Positions 21,401 through 30,228 of a stretch of DNA of 64,000 bases are shown here, one piece after another. The notes beneath the pieces were generated by a model. It saw only the letters and a list, made by a program, of their open reading frames with translations. It made no database searches and was not told where the DNA came from. The position numbers and the translations under genes are program-made. The stretch covers positions 36,147,098-36,211,097 of the forward strand of contig CM065297.1 in the NCBI GenBank assembly GCA_032871835.1, read 5' to 3'. This stretch comes from Dipteronia dyeriana (Eukaryota; Streptophyta; Magnoliopsida; Sapindales; Sapindaceae). Position 1 is the stretch's first letter; each line of letters opens with the position of its first letter.

Positions 21401-24400
21401 CAAAGGCTTACTAATCACCCCATACTTCCTCACAAATTTCCTGTAGTATCCTGTCAACCTTAGGAAACCCCGTAAACCCATGACAAGAGTAGGTCTCGGC
21501 CAATCTAACATGCCTTGTACCTTCTTGTTGTCTGCTTCCACCCCTTCTTTAGAGATAATGTGGTAAATATTCAAGTTCAGCCTTGCCAAACTCACATTTA
21601 CTTCTTTTCACAAACAACTTATTCAGCCTCAATATCTCAAGGGTCACTTTAAAGTGATTTAGGTGGTCTTGCTTGTTCTTACCGTGGACTAAAATGTCGT
21701 CAAAAAAATACTAGAATCATCCTCCTTAGATACGGCCTGAAAATGTCGTTCATTAGGCTTTGAAAAGTTACTGGTGCGTTGGTGAGGCCAAAAGGCATCA
21801 CTCGGAATTCATAATGTCCTTAATGAGTCCTTAACGCTGTTTTGTGGGTATCCTCTTCAGCCACCCTTAGTTTATGGTAACCGGCCCTCCAATCCAACTT
21901 CGTGAACACACTTGCCCCATGTAATTCATCTAGCACCTCGTCAATAATAGGGATAGGGAATTTGTCCCTCACGGTTATCTTATTTAGCTCCCTATAGTCC
22001 AAGTAAAAACGCCATGACACATCTTTCTTTTTAACTAGAAGAATAGGTGAAGCAAATGGGTTTGTACTTGGTCTAATGATACCACTGTTTGTCATCTCTT
22101 TCACTATCACCTCTACTTCAATTTTTTGCACATGTGGTTGTCTATAACTACTGATATTGACTGGTTTGCTATTTGGTAGTAGGGGAATATGGTGGTCTTG
22201 TGCCCTATGAGGGGGTAAAGTGGTGGGTTCTGCAAAAACATCCGTATATGAGAGAGGTTCGATCTCGACACGTACATTTCCTCCCTTTTCTTCTATTTCT
22301 AAAGCATACAACTGTATTACTGTTTCTGCCCTCTCTTATGTCTTCTCCAGCTATGGTCATTCTTCTTCCTGTCATAATGCTTAATCTCCCTTTTTCCTTG
22401 ATTTCTTGTAAAGGTATCCATTTCCTATCTCTTTTAAAACTCATACATAGTTTGTTAACATCTAGCATAACTGGCCCTAATTCTTTAAACCATTGCATTC
22501 CCAGGACCGCATCACACCCTCATAGAGTTAGAAGTCTCATCTCGACAGTAAATTCAACCCCTTGCATAGTCCACGTATATGCTTTACATTTGGCCTGACT
22601 ACAAATTTTTCCTCCTCCACCAACAGTAACCCACATAGTATCCGTGTCTTCCACCTCAACACCAGTGAATTTGGCTGTTTCTGGGTCTAAAAAATTGTGG
22701 GTGGATCCACTATCTACTAGTATGGTGATGTCTCGGTTTTTAACTCTCCCCCTTAGCTTTATAGTTTGTAAACCCAAACTTCCTGTTAAAGCATGATGTG
22801 AGATAGTTATTTCTACTTCTCCCTCTTCAACTTCCCTCTCCTTAGTATCTGTTGACTCTTCCCCAACCAACTCTTCCTCGTCTCCATCCCCACATAGCAT
22901 AAAATGTTGCTTTTTGGCACATTGGTAACCAAAAGTGTACACCTCATCATAGTTGTAGCAAAGGCCCTTATCCGTCTGGCCTTCATTTCAATTGGTGTTA
23001 ACCTTTTGATAGGAATGGGTTCGGATAATTTTCGGTTTATGAGGTTTATAGTGGGTAGGTTATTAGATGCATTTCCCTTGAATAAGGTTTGATTTGTTTG
23101 GTAGTTTTGAGTGGGTAGGGTATTGATTTTAACAGGCCATGGCTTGGTTTTATGGCTTCTAAGGAAGCTTCTTGGAGCCTAGCTAGCTAAATGGCAGCTT
23201 TGAGGTCACTAGGCTTAAACATTTTGACCAAATGTTTAATTTCCCCTTAAACCCACCAATTAAGCTTTCTCGAAAAAACTCTTCTTTCAACCCTAGGTTT
23301 TTGTCTAGCAATCTAGGATGTATCTCCTCAAATATTGTCTTGGCAGTCGGACAGAGTATTAGTTTGCCTCAAACGGAGGAATTACCCAATCACATCTCCT
23401 TGGTTAACATCTAGGAACCTACCCAATATTGCCTCAGTAAATTCTCGATTTCTCCCCAAGTCACTCTCTCTCTTAATGTATAAGTTTGGAACCAGGATTC
23501 ATCCCTCTTTTCAAAGTGTAATGAGGCCATCAATACTTTCTGATCTGGTGGGCATAGGTGAATTAGAAAGAACCTATCACATTTACGTTTCCAGGTCTTT
23601 GGATCTGTCCCATCAAATTTGGGAAATGATAGCTTAGGTGGTCTTAAGTGTGTTTCAGGAATTACCTTGTTGCTAGAGCTGGTTTGGCCATGGGATTTTG
23701 GATCTCTAACTAAATCTCCAGGAGATGAACCAAGAATACCCTTGTCATTCCCACTAGAGCCTCCTAGATCCACCCTATTACACCTTGTTGAGAGTAGTTC
23801 CTATATTATCTTCATTCGGGTAGCCATTTGCTCTTCTACTTTTGTCATTTGAAGAGCCATTTGATCTACCATCTACCTTAAAAGCAACAAATCCTTCTTC
23901 CATCTTGTGAAATCTGTTCTCTATATCTTTGAATCGACCCTCAGTGTAAATGTGTTGCCTAGTACCTTCCGCCATGTTGATAGTGCCCAAGAAAGTGCTC
24001 TAATACCAAGTTTGTTATGCCTGAATTGATTGGGAACGGTTGAAATGATTTGTGTTTAATTTATGGTTTTGCTTGAGTTGTCCATGTTGAGAAATATTCT
24101 AGACTTGATCTAATGAAGGGGATTTCTGGGCCTGTTGCAAGGAGTTGATTGAAGATACTGATTGAAGAACAGATAAGAGATAGAATTATAATCAATTAGA
24201 TTGAGGAGAGAGAAAAAGAATTAGAATAGAGAGAGTTGAGATTGGAAATTTGTTAATTCATTCATGATCTATAAAAATGCCTAAACGATTACATTTTGTA
24301 ACAACGACTTCAACAATAATGCAAACAGAAAAAATAGAAAAAGACAAACAGGAATGATTGCCTGCTATGCAGGTGCACCCCTCGTAACAGACTCACGGCC

Positions 24401-25386
24401 AAAACGTCTTGCCGTTTAGGGAAAATGAAAAATATTAAAAGAATTTTAAACGACACCGTTTAGAAATTGACCCAACCATAAGAACAACACATTCGTTCCA
24501 ACCAAAACCTAATCTCAGATTTTGCTACACATTCTTCAACCTTTGAACATCTCTCTTCAAAAACTCTCACTTCTCTCTAAAGCTCCTGCCAAAACCTTCA
24601 CCAAAACCTACATCTTCTTCATTAATAAAAACCTCAAAACAGTAAACCTGACACAGAATTGCAATCTAGTCTGAAAGAATACTGCAGCCTGATGATGTGA
24701 TGAGATGCTTAAAGAATGTCAATCAACCGTTAATACAAGGGATTCAAGTGATGCTCTTGAATCCTATCAACATTTCAAATATCAGAATGAATTTAATTGT
24801 ATAATAATCTACACATGATAATGCACAACGTATATAACCAATCACTATACAAATACAATATAGATAAAGCATAGTACAATTTAGGGCATTAAAACGTAGG
24901 AATAATAAGCATCATTTCAAATATCTGAACGAATTTAATTGCAACCTGTAAAACCTGACAGTTATCGAGCGTGCTTTTGCCGCCCTGAAATCCCAAAAAG
25001 AAACCTTGAAGAATTAGAATTACTTATATATAATCAATCACAATTAACAATAAATAAAGATGGATAAAGAAAAGTGACAAACTAACCTTGGAGTAAGGGA
25101 GAATGTGATCATAATCATGGCACAAGCAACCAGGACATCCAACAAGCTTCCTGAAGACAATGTTGCCGAGACCGTCCTGCCTCCAGCGATCGGAGTCTCT
25201 CCCTTTGACCTTCTCTGCCTTTTCCCAGCATTGTTGCTTCACGCTGTACGGGAAACTCCTAGGGTTTGTATTTTGAACATTCGATATTGTCGTCTCCTCT
25301 TCAGTCACAAATTCACGCTCCAAAACAGAGGCTCGCGTTGGAGTAGATGCCCTTCTTTTGCTTTGCTCAACTCTCTTTGCACTCAT
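18410..25386 (-). CDS. HNH endonuclease domain-containing protein, four-exon host gene
   Basis: This is a plant HNH-domain protein resembling an uncharacterised family that I recall in Arabidopsis (At3g47490-like). The exons are 25087-25386, 24946-24984, 18560-18644 and 18410-18492, read on the minus strand. They sum to 507 bp, 168 residues plus a stop, with GT-AG introns and continuous phase. After a basic N terminus come a [16 protein letters not shown] segment, [15 protein letters not shown] (Cys pair and D-H of the HNH fold), [20 protein letters not shown] and the C-terminal [18 protein letters not shown] proteins are metal-dependent nucleases, but the activity and location of this one are unknown. 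Intron 2 holds the 5.9-kb Gypsy element at 18782-24653. The intact frame suggests the gene can still be expressed if that intron is spliced. Confidence 0.88.
18560..18644 (-). CDS. HNH gene exon 3
   Basis: It begins after the acceptor CTCCGATACAG and ends CAG before GTATTATAAG. It encodes [10 protein letters not shown] through YCRVS plus one base of the next codon. NRSKGNR supplies the last part of the HNH motif. Confidence 0.87.
18777..18781. repeat. Left TSD of G3 (cagaa)
   Basis: A perfect match to cagaa at 24654-24658 on the other side of the Gypsy element. Confidence 0.9.
18782..19425 (-). repeat. 3' LTR of G3
   Basis: It runs TGTTATGCC...CCTAACA on the plus strand and pairs with 24013-24653. 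Confidence 0.92.
19456..19686 (-). pseudogene. G3 chromodomain at the integrase C terminus
   Basis: Chromodomains of chromoviruses are thought to guide integration to marked chromatin. The 76-residue frame contains [16 protein letters not shown], then [11 protein letters not shown] and [17 protein letters not shown], which is the beta-strand and helix pattern of a chromodomain with the aromatic W and final acidic tail. It ends at a stop next to the 3' LTR. It lies just downstream of the integrase remnants and is separated from them by a frame break. Confidence 0.82.
19687..20680 (-). pseudogene. G3 integrase (broken)
   Basis: Gypsy integrase. The zinc-binding end reads [21 protein letters not shown] near 20560-20500. 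The first catalytic Asp is in [14 protein letters not shown] region around 20310 carries SDK then a stop, followed by [12 protein letters not shown], the second Asp block. [13 protein letters not shown] near 20210 has the catalytic Glu. Downstream, [25 protein letters not shown] is the conserved segment before the chromodomain. Stops and frameshifts at about 20429, 20310 and 19964 break the gene. Confidence 0.82.
20675..21595 (-). pseudogene. G3 RNase H and distal reverse transcriptase (broken)
   Basis: The frame from 21595 begins with the end of the reverse transcriptase ([20 protein letters not shown]) and passes into RNase H. Here [18 protein letters not shown] carries the first Asp, [16 protein letters not shown] the Glu, and INTDH the next Asp. 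A stop follows near 21071. The next frame (20959-20675) gives the Asp-containing [11 protein letters not shown] and the connection toward the integrase. Confidence 0.83.
21600..22311 (-). pseudogene. G3 reverse transcriptase, catalytic part (broken)
   Basis: Gypsy reverse transcriptase. The frame starting at 22311 contains [54 protein letters not shown] and the first catalytic Asp in [14 protein letters not shown] stop follows at about 21820. The catalytic FFDD segment lies near 21700, one frame away, inside a run of T/A that looks like a 1-bp slip. The copy is therefore not functional. Confidence 0.86.
22520..23000 (-). pseudogene. G3 zinc knuckle and protease
   Basis: Near 22960-22915 the Gag knuckle reads [14 protein letters not shown]. 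The second Cys and the His of a CCHC knuckle are both Tyr, so zinc binding should be lost. The same frame continues through an acidic linker (GDGDEEE) to the protease, with [13 protein letters not shown] near 22710 as the aspartic active site. The frame stops at 22520. Confidence 0.8.
23411..23975 (-). pseudogene. G3 gag (frameshifted)
   Basis: Gypsy capsid protein, the shell of the particle. The likely start is ATG 23975 ([10 protein letters not shown]), about 25 bp after the primer site. A short coiled segment is followed by a frame change near 23775. The conserved retrotransposon-Gag core then reads [20 protein letters not shown] and [19 protein letters not shown] stop at 23411 interrupts it before the zinc knuckle. 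Confidence 0.83.
23998..24010 (-). promoter_or_regulatory. G3 primer binding site (tRNA-Met type)
   Basis: Next to the 5' LTR the minus strand reads TTGGTATTAGAGC, one change from the tRNA-iMet complement TGGTATCAGAGC. Confidence 0.8.
24013..24653 (-). repeat. 5' LTR of G3
   Basis: It pairs with 18782-19425. It ends CCTGACA on the plus strand and is followed by the TSD cagaa (24654-24658). Confidence 0.92.
24654..24945 (-). other. HNH gene intron 2, original intron sequence right of G3
   Basis: AT-rich intron DNA between the G3 TSD and exon 2. No other element was recognised. Confidence 0.7.
24946..24984 (-). CDS. HNH gene exon 2 (13 codons)
   Basis: A micro-exon encoding [13 protein letters not shown]. 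The acceptor is GGGATTTCAG and the donor GTTGCAATT. The Asn of DNCQ corresponds to the middle residue of the HNH motif. Confidence 0.85.
25087..25386 (-). CDS. HNH gene exon 1
   Basis: 100 codons from ATG at 25386 to PYSK, ending in AAG before the donor GTTAGT. It carries most of the zinc/HNH region, including CPGC and DYDH. Confidence 0.9.
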
Positions 25387-25520
25387 CTTTTATCACAATT
25401 GAGGGTTACAGACGAACACACGGCTACACGAGTCTCGTTCTATATATTTTTAACGTTAAAATATTTAGGGATTTGATAATGGAAATGACTTGAAACCGCG
25501 AATTTAAGGTGTAGCTGTGA
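25387..25520 (-). promoter_or_regulatory. HNH gene 5' untranslated region and likely core promoter
   Basis: On the minus strand an AAATATATAG TATA-like element lies at about 25440-25450, roughly 55-60 bp before the ATG at 25386. A short C/T-containing leader (ACCCTCAATTG) lies between. The transcription start is not known. Confidence 0.45.
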
Positions 25521-25779
25521 CCATGTGAGAGAAATACTGTTGGATTAACCGTAAATTGGGACCGGCTGCTGTAGAGTTGGCGATACTATACATGGTAACA
25601 ATAATATTAAAAAAAATAAAGGGACAGTCACCTGTTGTCATAAAAAAAAAAAAAAAATCATACTCCTGTAAATTTCTGTTTACAAAATTTTAAATATTAA
25701 AATAAAACCTAAAAAAATAAGTTAGATAATTAAAAAAAATATTTAATTAAGAAAAAATAATTAATTACATATTTTTATA
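25521..25779. other. Upstream AT-rich intergenic DNA
   Basis: Long A runs (for example 25642-25657) and no coding signal. Upstream promoter elements may be present but none is clear. Confidence 0.4.
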
Positions 25780-26690
25780 TAATTTTTGATATTTTAATTT
25801 TTAACTATTTTTATGGCGATGGTAACTATTTTCACAGTTCCAGTAACCGTTTTACGGTTTTGGTAACCACTTACTAACTTTTGGAATTTTGACTTTTAAC
25901 CATTTTTACGGTACATGTAACCATTTTCACGAATTGAGTAACCATTTTACTGTATCAGTGACCAGTTTATAAATTTGAATATTAAAACTTGTAACCATTG
26001 TCGCGGCAATGGTAACCATTGTCGCGGCAATGGTAACCATATTACGGCTCTAATAACTACTTTTAAATTTAAGAAATTTTGACTTGTAACCATTTTTACG
26101 GCATTGGTAACCACTTTACGGCTTTGGTAACCGTTTATACGGGTTTGGTAACCGTTTTATATTTATTTAATATTTTAAATAGTAAAACCATTTCCATGGC
26201 AATGATAACCATTTCCATGGCAATGATAACCATTTTCACGGGTCCAGTAACCGAATTTTTATTTTTCTAAATTTTGACTTGTAACCATTTTCATGATGAT
26301 GGTAACCATTTGTACGGCCTCAGTAACCATTTTACGGGTCTGGTAACCACTTTTAAATTTAAGAAATTTTGACTTGTAACCATTTTCATGACATTGGTAA
26401 CCACTTTACGGATTTGGTAACCAAATTTTAATTTTTCTAAATTTTGACTTGTAACCATTTTCACAATGATGATAATCATTTGTACGGCTCCAGTAACAAT
26501 TTTACAGGTCTGAAAACCACTTTTTAATTTTAAAAATTTTTACTTGTAACCATTTTCACGGCAATTGTAACCATTTTAACGGCTATAATAACCATTTTAC
26601 GGCTTTGATAACCACTTTTTAATTTTTGATATTTTGATTTGTAATCTTTTTCACGGCGATGATACCATTTTCACGGCATTGGAACTTACA
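25780..26690. repeat. GTAACC tandem array with ~95-bp higher-order unit
   Basis: About forty short modules of the form GTAACCATTTTCACGGC or GTAACCACTTTACGG are arranged head to tail. Four modules plus an AAATTTTGACTT spacer form a higher-order unit. Spacer positions near 25891, 25986, 26081, 26276, 26371, 26446, 26541 and 26636 give a period of about 95 bp, once 75 bp. A single outlying copy occurs near 27120-27160. No terminal repeats were found. The GGTAACC core is itself nearly palindromic, so both strands read similarly. Confidence 0.85.
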
Positions 26691-27780
26691 TTTATTTGGT
26701 TGCACTAGTATAAATGGAGGAAAATCACGGATGCATCTCTTAACGAGCCTCTATCCGAATTTAGTTACCAAGGAAACACTACTTACACCAAATGAACTCG
26801 AACCTTTAAAAAAAAATTCATCTCAGGTAAATCAGTATAGTCATAGCTTATTCCTTTATAATCATAACAGATTCTAGAGTTATTAACTTTGTTTAATTAA
26901 GGAAGTCTGTGTTCCCTAACATGGTAGAAAATTGCTATGGGTGCAGATGGCAGCATTGGATTTTATAGCATGTGCAACTGCTATTTTCTTTTCCATGATT
27001 GACTTTTGGAGCTAGCTATCATCTTTAGTGTCTGGATTCCAAACTTACTATGGTGGTGGGAATGCTTTTAACTTGTGCCCCAACAAGAAGAGGGTTGCAA
27101 CAATTTTGTCAGAAAATGTCACCATAGCAATGGTAACCTTGTTTACGGCTCCAGTAATCTTATTCAGCTGAAAGTGAAGTATTTATTAGAGTTTGTTTTA
27201 TTTTTTATCTTTACATGGTGAAAGCGAAGGTTTATATTATATTTTCATCTTTTTGTTAACTCTCTGTAATAAAACTTTTGTTGTTGCAGGAGTTAATGTT
27301 AGTTTTTTCAAATATGTAATTTTCTCATCCATTTTTTCCCTTTATATGTGTGTTTATATGGACTAGCTTATCTTATATTGAAGGTTTGTGTTATACATGC
27401 TTGCAATAATTTTAGCTTTCACTTTTGTGATCGAGAGACGGGAGGGGAGACCTTTCTTCTTCACTAGAGAAGCTTCTAAACCACACTTAATCAGTTAATT
27501 TAATAAATAAATCTTAATAGAGCCTAACTTGAACCTAGGGTCGTATTTATCTTAGACATTTTATTGGATTTTTATCTTAGAGGTCTGGCAAAACCTAACA
27601 AAGACTTGGTCAGCTTAAAAAAAATATACAATTATAAATATAACATGCTAAATTCTACTGATAAAAATTTCCCTTAAAATCAATATAAAATTTTAATTTT
27701 TAACCTTCTTTAGGATATATAAGTGTATATGACTACAATTAGGTTAAATTATAGAGAAATCTATAATTAGTGAAAGAACA

Positions 27781-27863
<83 letters not shown>

Positions 27864-28322
27864 TAGTAAAAAACATGCAACACAATATACGCATAGAGGA
27901 AGAAATCTCCTTGATCGTTTAATTTTTTTTCTTCAATGTTTTATTTTGTTTTGTGACTGGATTAAAGCCTATTAAAATCTTTCAATATCAAGCACTACAA
28001 GTGAAATAACACCCCAACACAAGGGTGAATGGAACTCGAAAGTTGAACCCTATCTCAAATAGGCAGGAGAGATGCACAAACATTCAAACAAGAGTGGATG
28101 TATTCATTTTCTAAAATCTTATTTTACAAATACTTTTAAAAAATCTTTAAATAGTTTAAATGAGTACATGATCTAATTTTAGAACAAAAATAATCTCCAT
28201 GAAAGAGGAATACATAATATAATCTTCAAAATAAAAAGAAAAGTTGACCCAGAAAAATTTACTTAGTTTGCTAGCAACCATGAGGCTTTATATCGAATCA
28301 ATACAACAACACGATCTTCTAA
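26691..28322. other. Intergenic AT-rich DNA
   Basis: No gene was recognised. One stray GTAACC module lies near 27135, and the (AT)n(GT)n microsatellite is at 27782-27862. The open frame at 26659-26877 has no recognisable family and overlaps the array edge. Confidence 0.5.
27782..27862. repeat. (AT)n(GT)n compound microsatellite
   Basis: An uninterrupted alternating AT run of about 48 bp is followed by about 30 bp of GT. Confidence 0.95.
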
Positions 28323-30181
28323 TGTATTAACTCATTGTCAAGCCAAAACCCAAATATGTAGTCTTTCTTTAATGATCTATCTGCAAACATCAAATTTCAA
28401 AAAGCATTGTTAACAACCACAACTCAGCAAACTCTATAAGACAAAAAACAAAAAACAAAAAAACAAAAAAACACAAACGAAATATAAAAAAAAAAAGAGT
28501 TGTTTTTGAACATACTATATTGATCCTCACCTCCGTAGAAAGAATAAAATTGAGACTCATATTTAATATGTCCTCCAGAAATGCAGCAGTGCAGCCGTTA
28601 GAATCAATCTTCCCTCTCAAACGACACTGAAACAGCCACCACAAAAGTATTTCTTCTTTAAATCAATTTTATAATGCAAAGTACGTCAAATCTAAATATA
28701 TTGTCAATCATCACATACCAGGAAAGGAAATTTCTATAAATAGATAAAAGTAATCAAGAACAATTTCTTCTTTAGACTAAATTAAAAACAAAGGTACCCC
28801 AACTCTAAAATAGTGTCAATCATCCAATATTCACGGAACCTACATACGTTTACGTACATACATTCATTTTCAAGGAATGCCGGTTAACCAAAGCTGGTAT
28901 ATGACACCACATAAAATCACGTGTGTGCGTGCACCAACACATAAAGAGAGAATAGGGTAAGGAGTAGTCAATTCATTGGAAAACAAGAGGCTTTCAAATA
29001 ATTATCCAGTAAATTACTCATTGGAGTTACAACCCACAACATTAATACAACACCTTACTAAGATAGTGAGGTATGTGCCACATGGTTCTTTCACATAAAC
29101 TACATAACCATTTTTTCAAGAACAATAGTATATATACCTTAAATTTCGAACAATCCATAGTATTTTACTCCCTTTTTAGAAGTAAAGAGTCACATTGAAT
29201 ATCTGTAACAGAAATGCTATAGAGACAAACTTGCACACATATACATTTCACACATTAGAACAACTGCAAACTTGTCTTTGTTTTCTTTTTTTATAGAAAA
29301 CAGAGTGAGAACATATGCATATTTACCTGGCTCAGGATGTAATCATAACCAACACTAGCCGTGACATCTCTTGACAAGTAGTTGTATATGAAATCTGTTG
29401 CTAGAGAAACCTTAATAAAAGACAATAGCATAAGAAATACAGATATATTAATAGGAGAAAATTTCACACATTCAAAAGATTTGGCCTTCTTACCTTCTTA
29501 GAAATGTGATGGAGAATTATATTTAGAAACAGGGACATTTGAGAAATGTGCGAATTTGTCCAATTTTAAAAGAAATTTTGAATGATGTAATTGTCGACTA
29601 TAATACTTTTCTAGTTCTTTTCTTATAAGGATGATGCTAAATTGATAATCATATGGAAAATATAATGTCCAAAATGACTGTTAGGCTCTCTGATATATTA
29701 CTTGGGAATATTTACTATTGCAGGGTAAAAATAGTTTTTTGTTAAAAGTATTAGCAAAAACCATATACAACCATATTATATCATGCTTTCATGGTGTACT
29801 CAATATTTTTATTAGCATCTTCTTACAACTTCCTTTTTCGTGCACCAATATATTGGGTTTATTCAACCAAAGAAGTCTCAGTTCCAAAGCTCTAGGTTAT
29901 TTCTCTTCCAAAAATAACACAGATCATATTTTTCTTATATGCATGCAATCGATAGAGCAACTTTTGATTTAAGTTATTTTGACATCCAAAAGCAGCACAA
30001 TCAATTGTTTCCTCATTCATATTTGCTAGAGAGCAAGATATTATGGTCTTCATGCTATTCTTTATATTATCCATATAGAATGCAATGATATTGCTTAGTT
30101 TGATATGATATTTATCTGGATGTAACTAGCTCCAAATAAGACACCATTTCCATACTGAAACTGGGTCCTGTAATCTTTCCC
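28323..30181 (-). pseudogene. TOM40: Decayed TOM40 (mitochondrial import pore) pseudogene, C-terminal exons
   Basis: TOM40 is the beta-barrel channel of the outer mitochondrial membrane. Four exon remnants are visible on the minus strand. 30116-30181 encodes GKDYRTQFQYGNGVLFGASY. 29327-29410 encodes [20 protein letters not shown] and GYDYILSQ. 28531-28626 encodes CRLRGKIDSNGCTAAFLEDI and the strand after it. About 28323-28380 encodes the last strand. Each is phase 0 as in plant TOM40. The first donor is mutated from GT to AT, the exons expected between 30116 and 29410 are missing, one acceptor reads AAG, and the last exon has a stop after IDH with compensating 1-bp indels. Introns remain, so it arose by DNA duplication, not by retroposition. 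Confidence 0.8.
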
Positions 30182-30206
30182 CTATACAAGGAAAAAAAAG
30201 TATACA

Positions 30207-30228
30207 TATATATATATATATATATATC
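30207..30228. repeat. Short (TA)n run
   Basis: Alternating TA within the AT-rich DNA upstream of the TOM40 remnant. Confidence 0.8.

Larger units (their letters stand above)
18782..24653 (-). mobile_element. Ty3/Gypsy chromovirus G3, full length, decayed
   Basis: A 5872-bp element on the minus strand with LTRs of 641 and 644 bp, a perfect TSD cagaa, a tRNA-Met-type primer site and the Gypsy domain order gag, protease, reverse transcriptase, RNase H, integrase, followed by a chromodomain. The compact size suggests the Reina-like chromovirus lineage, but I could not build a tree. All coding domains carry frameshifts or stops, and the LTRs differ substantially (more than ten differences in the first 120 bases compared by eye), so it is old and immobile. 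It lies in intron 2 of the HNH gene, in the same transcriptional orientation. Confidence 0.92.

Noticed and set aside
22173..22598. 141-codon plus-strand frame over G3
   Set aside because: It is the reverse complement of the protease and reverse transcriptase region of G3, whose minus-strand motifs are clear.
25105..25476. 123-codon plus-strand frame
   Set aside because: It is antisense to exon 1 of the HNH gene, which is supported by splice sites and motifs.
25780..26690. Possible CRISPR array
   Set aside because: Repeats are direct neighbours with no unique spacers, units vary, the genome is a plant and there are no cas genes.
28441..28495. A-rich run read as a poly-A tail of a retroposed gene
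   Set aside because: It lies inside an intron of the TOM40 remnant. The introns are retained, so the copy is not processed.
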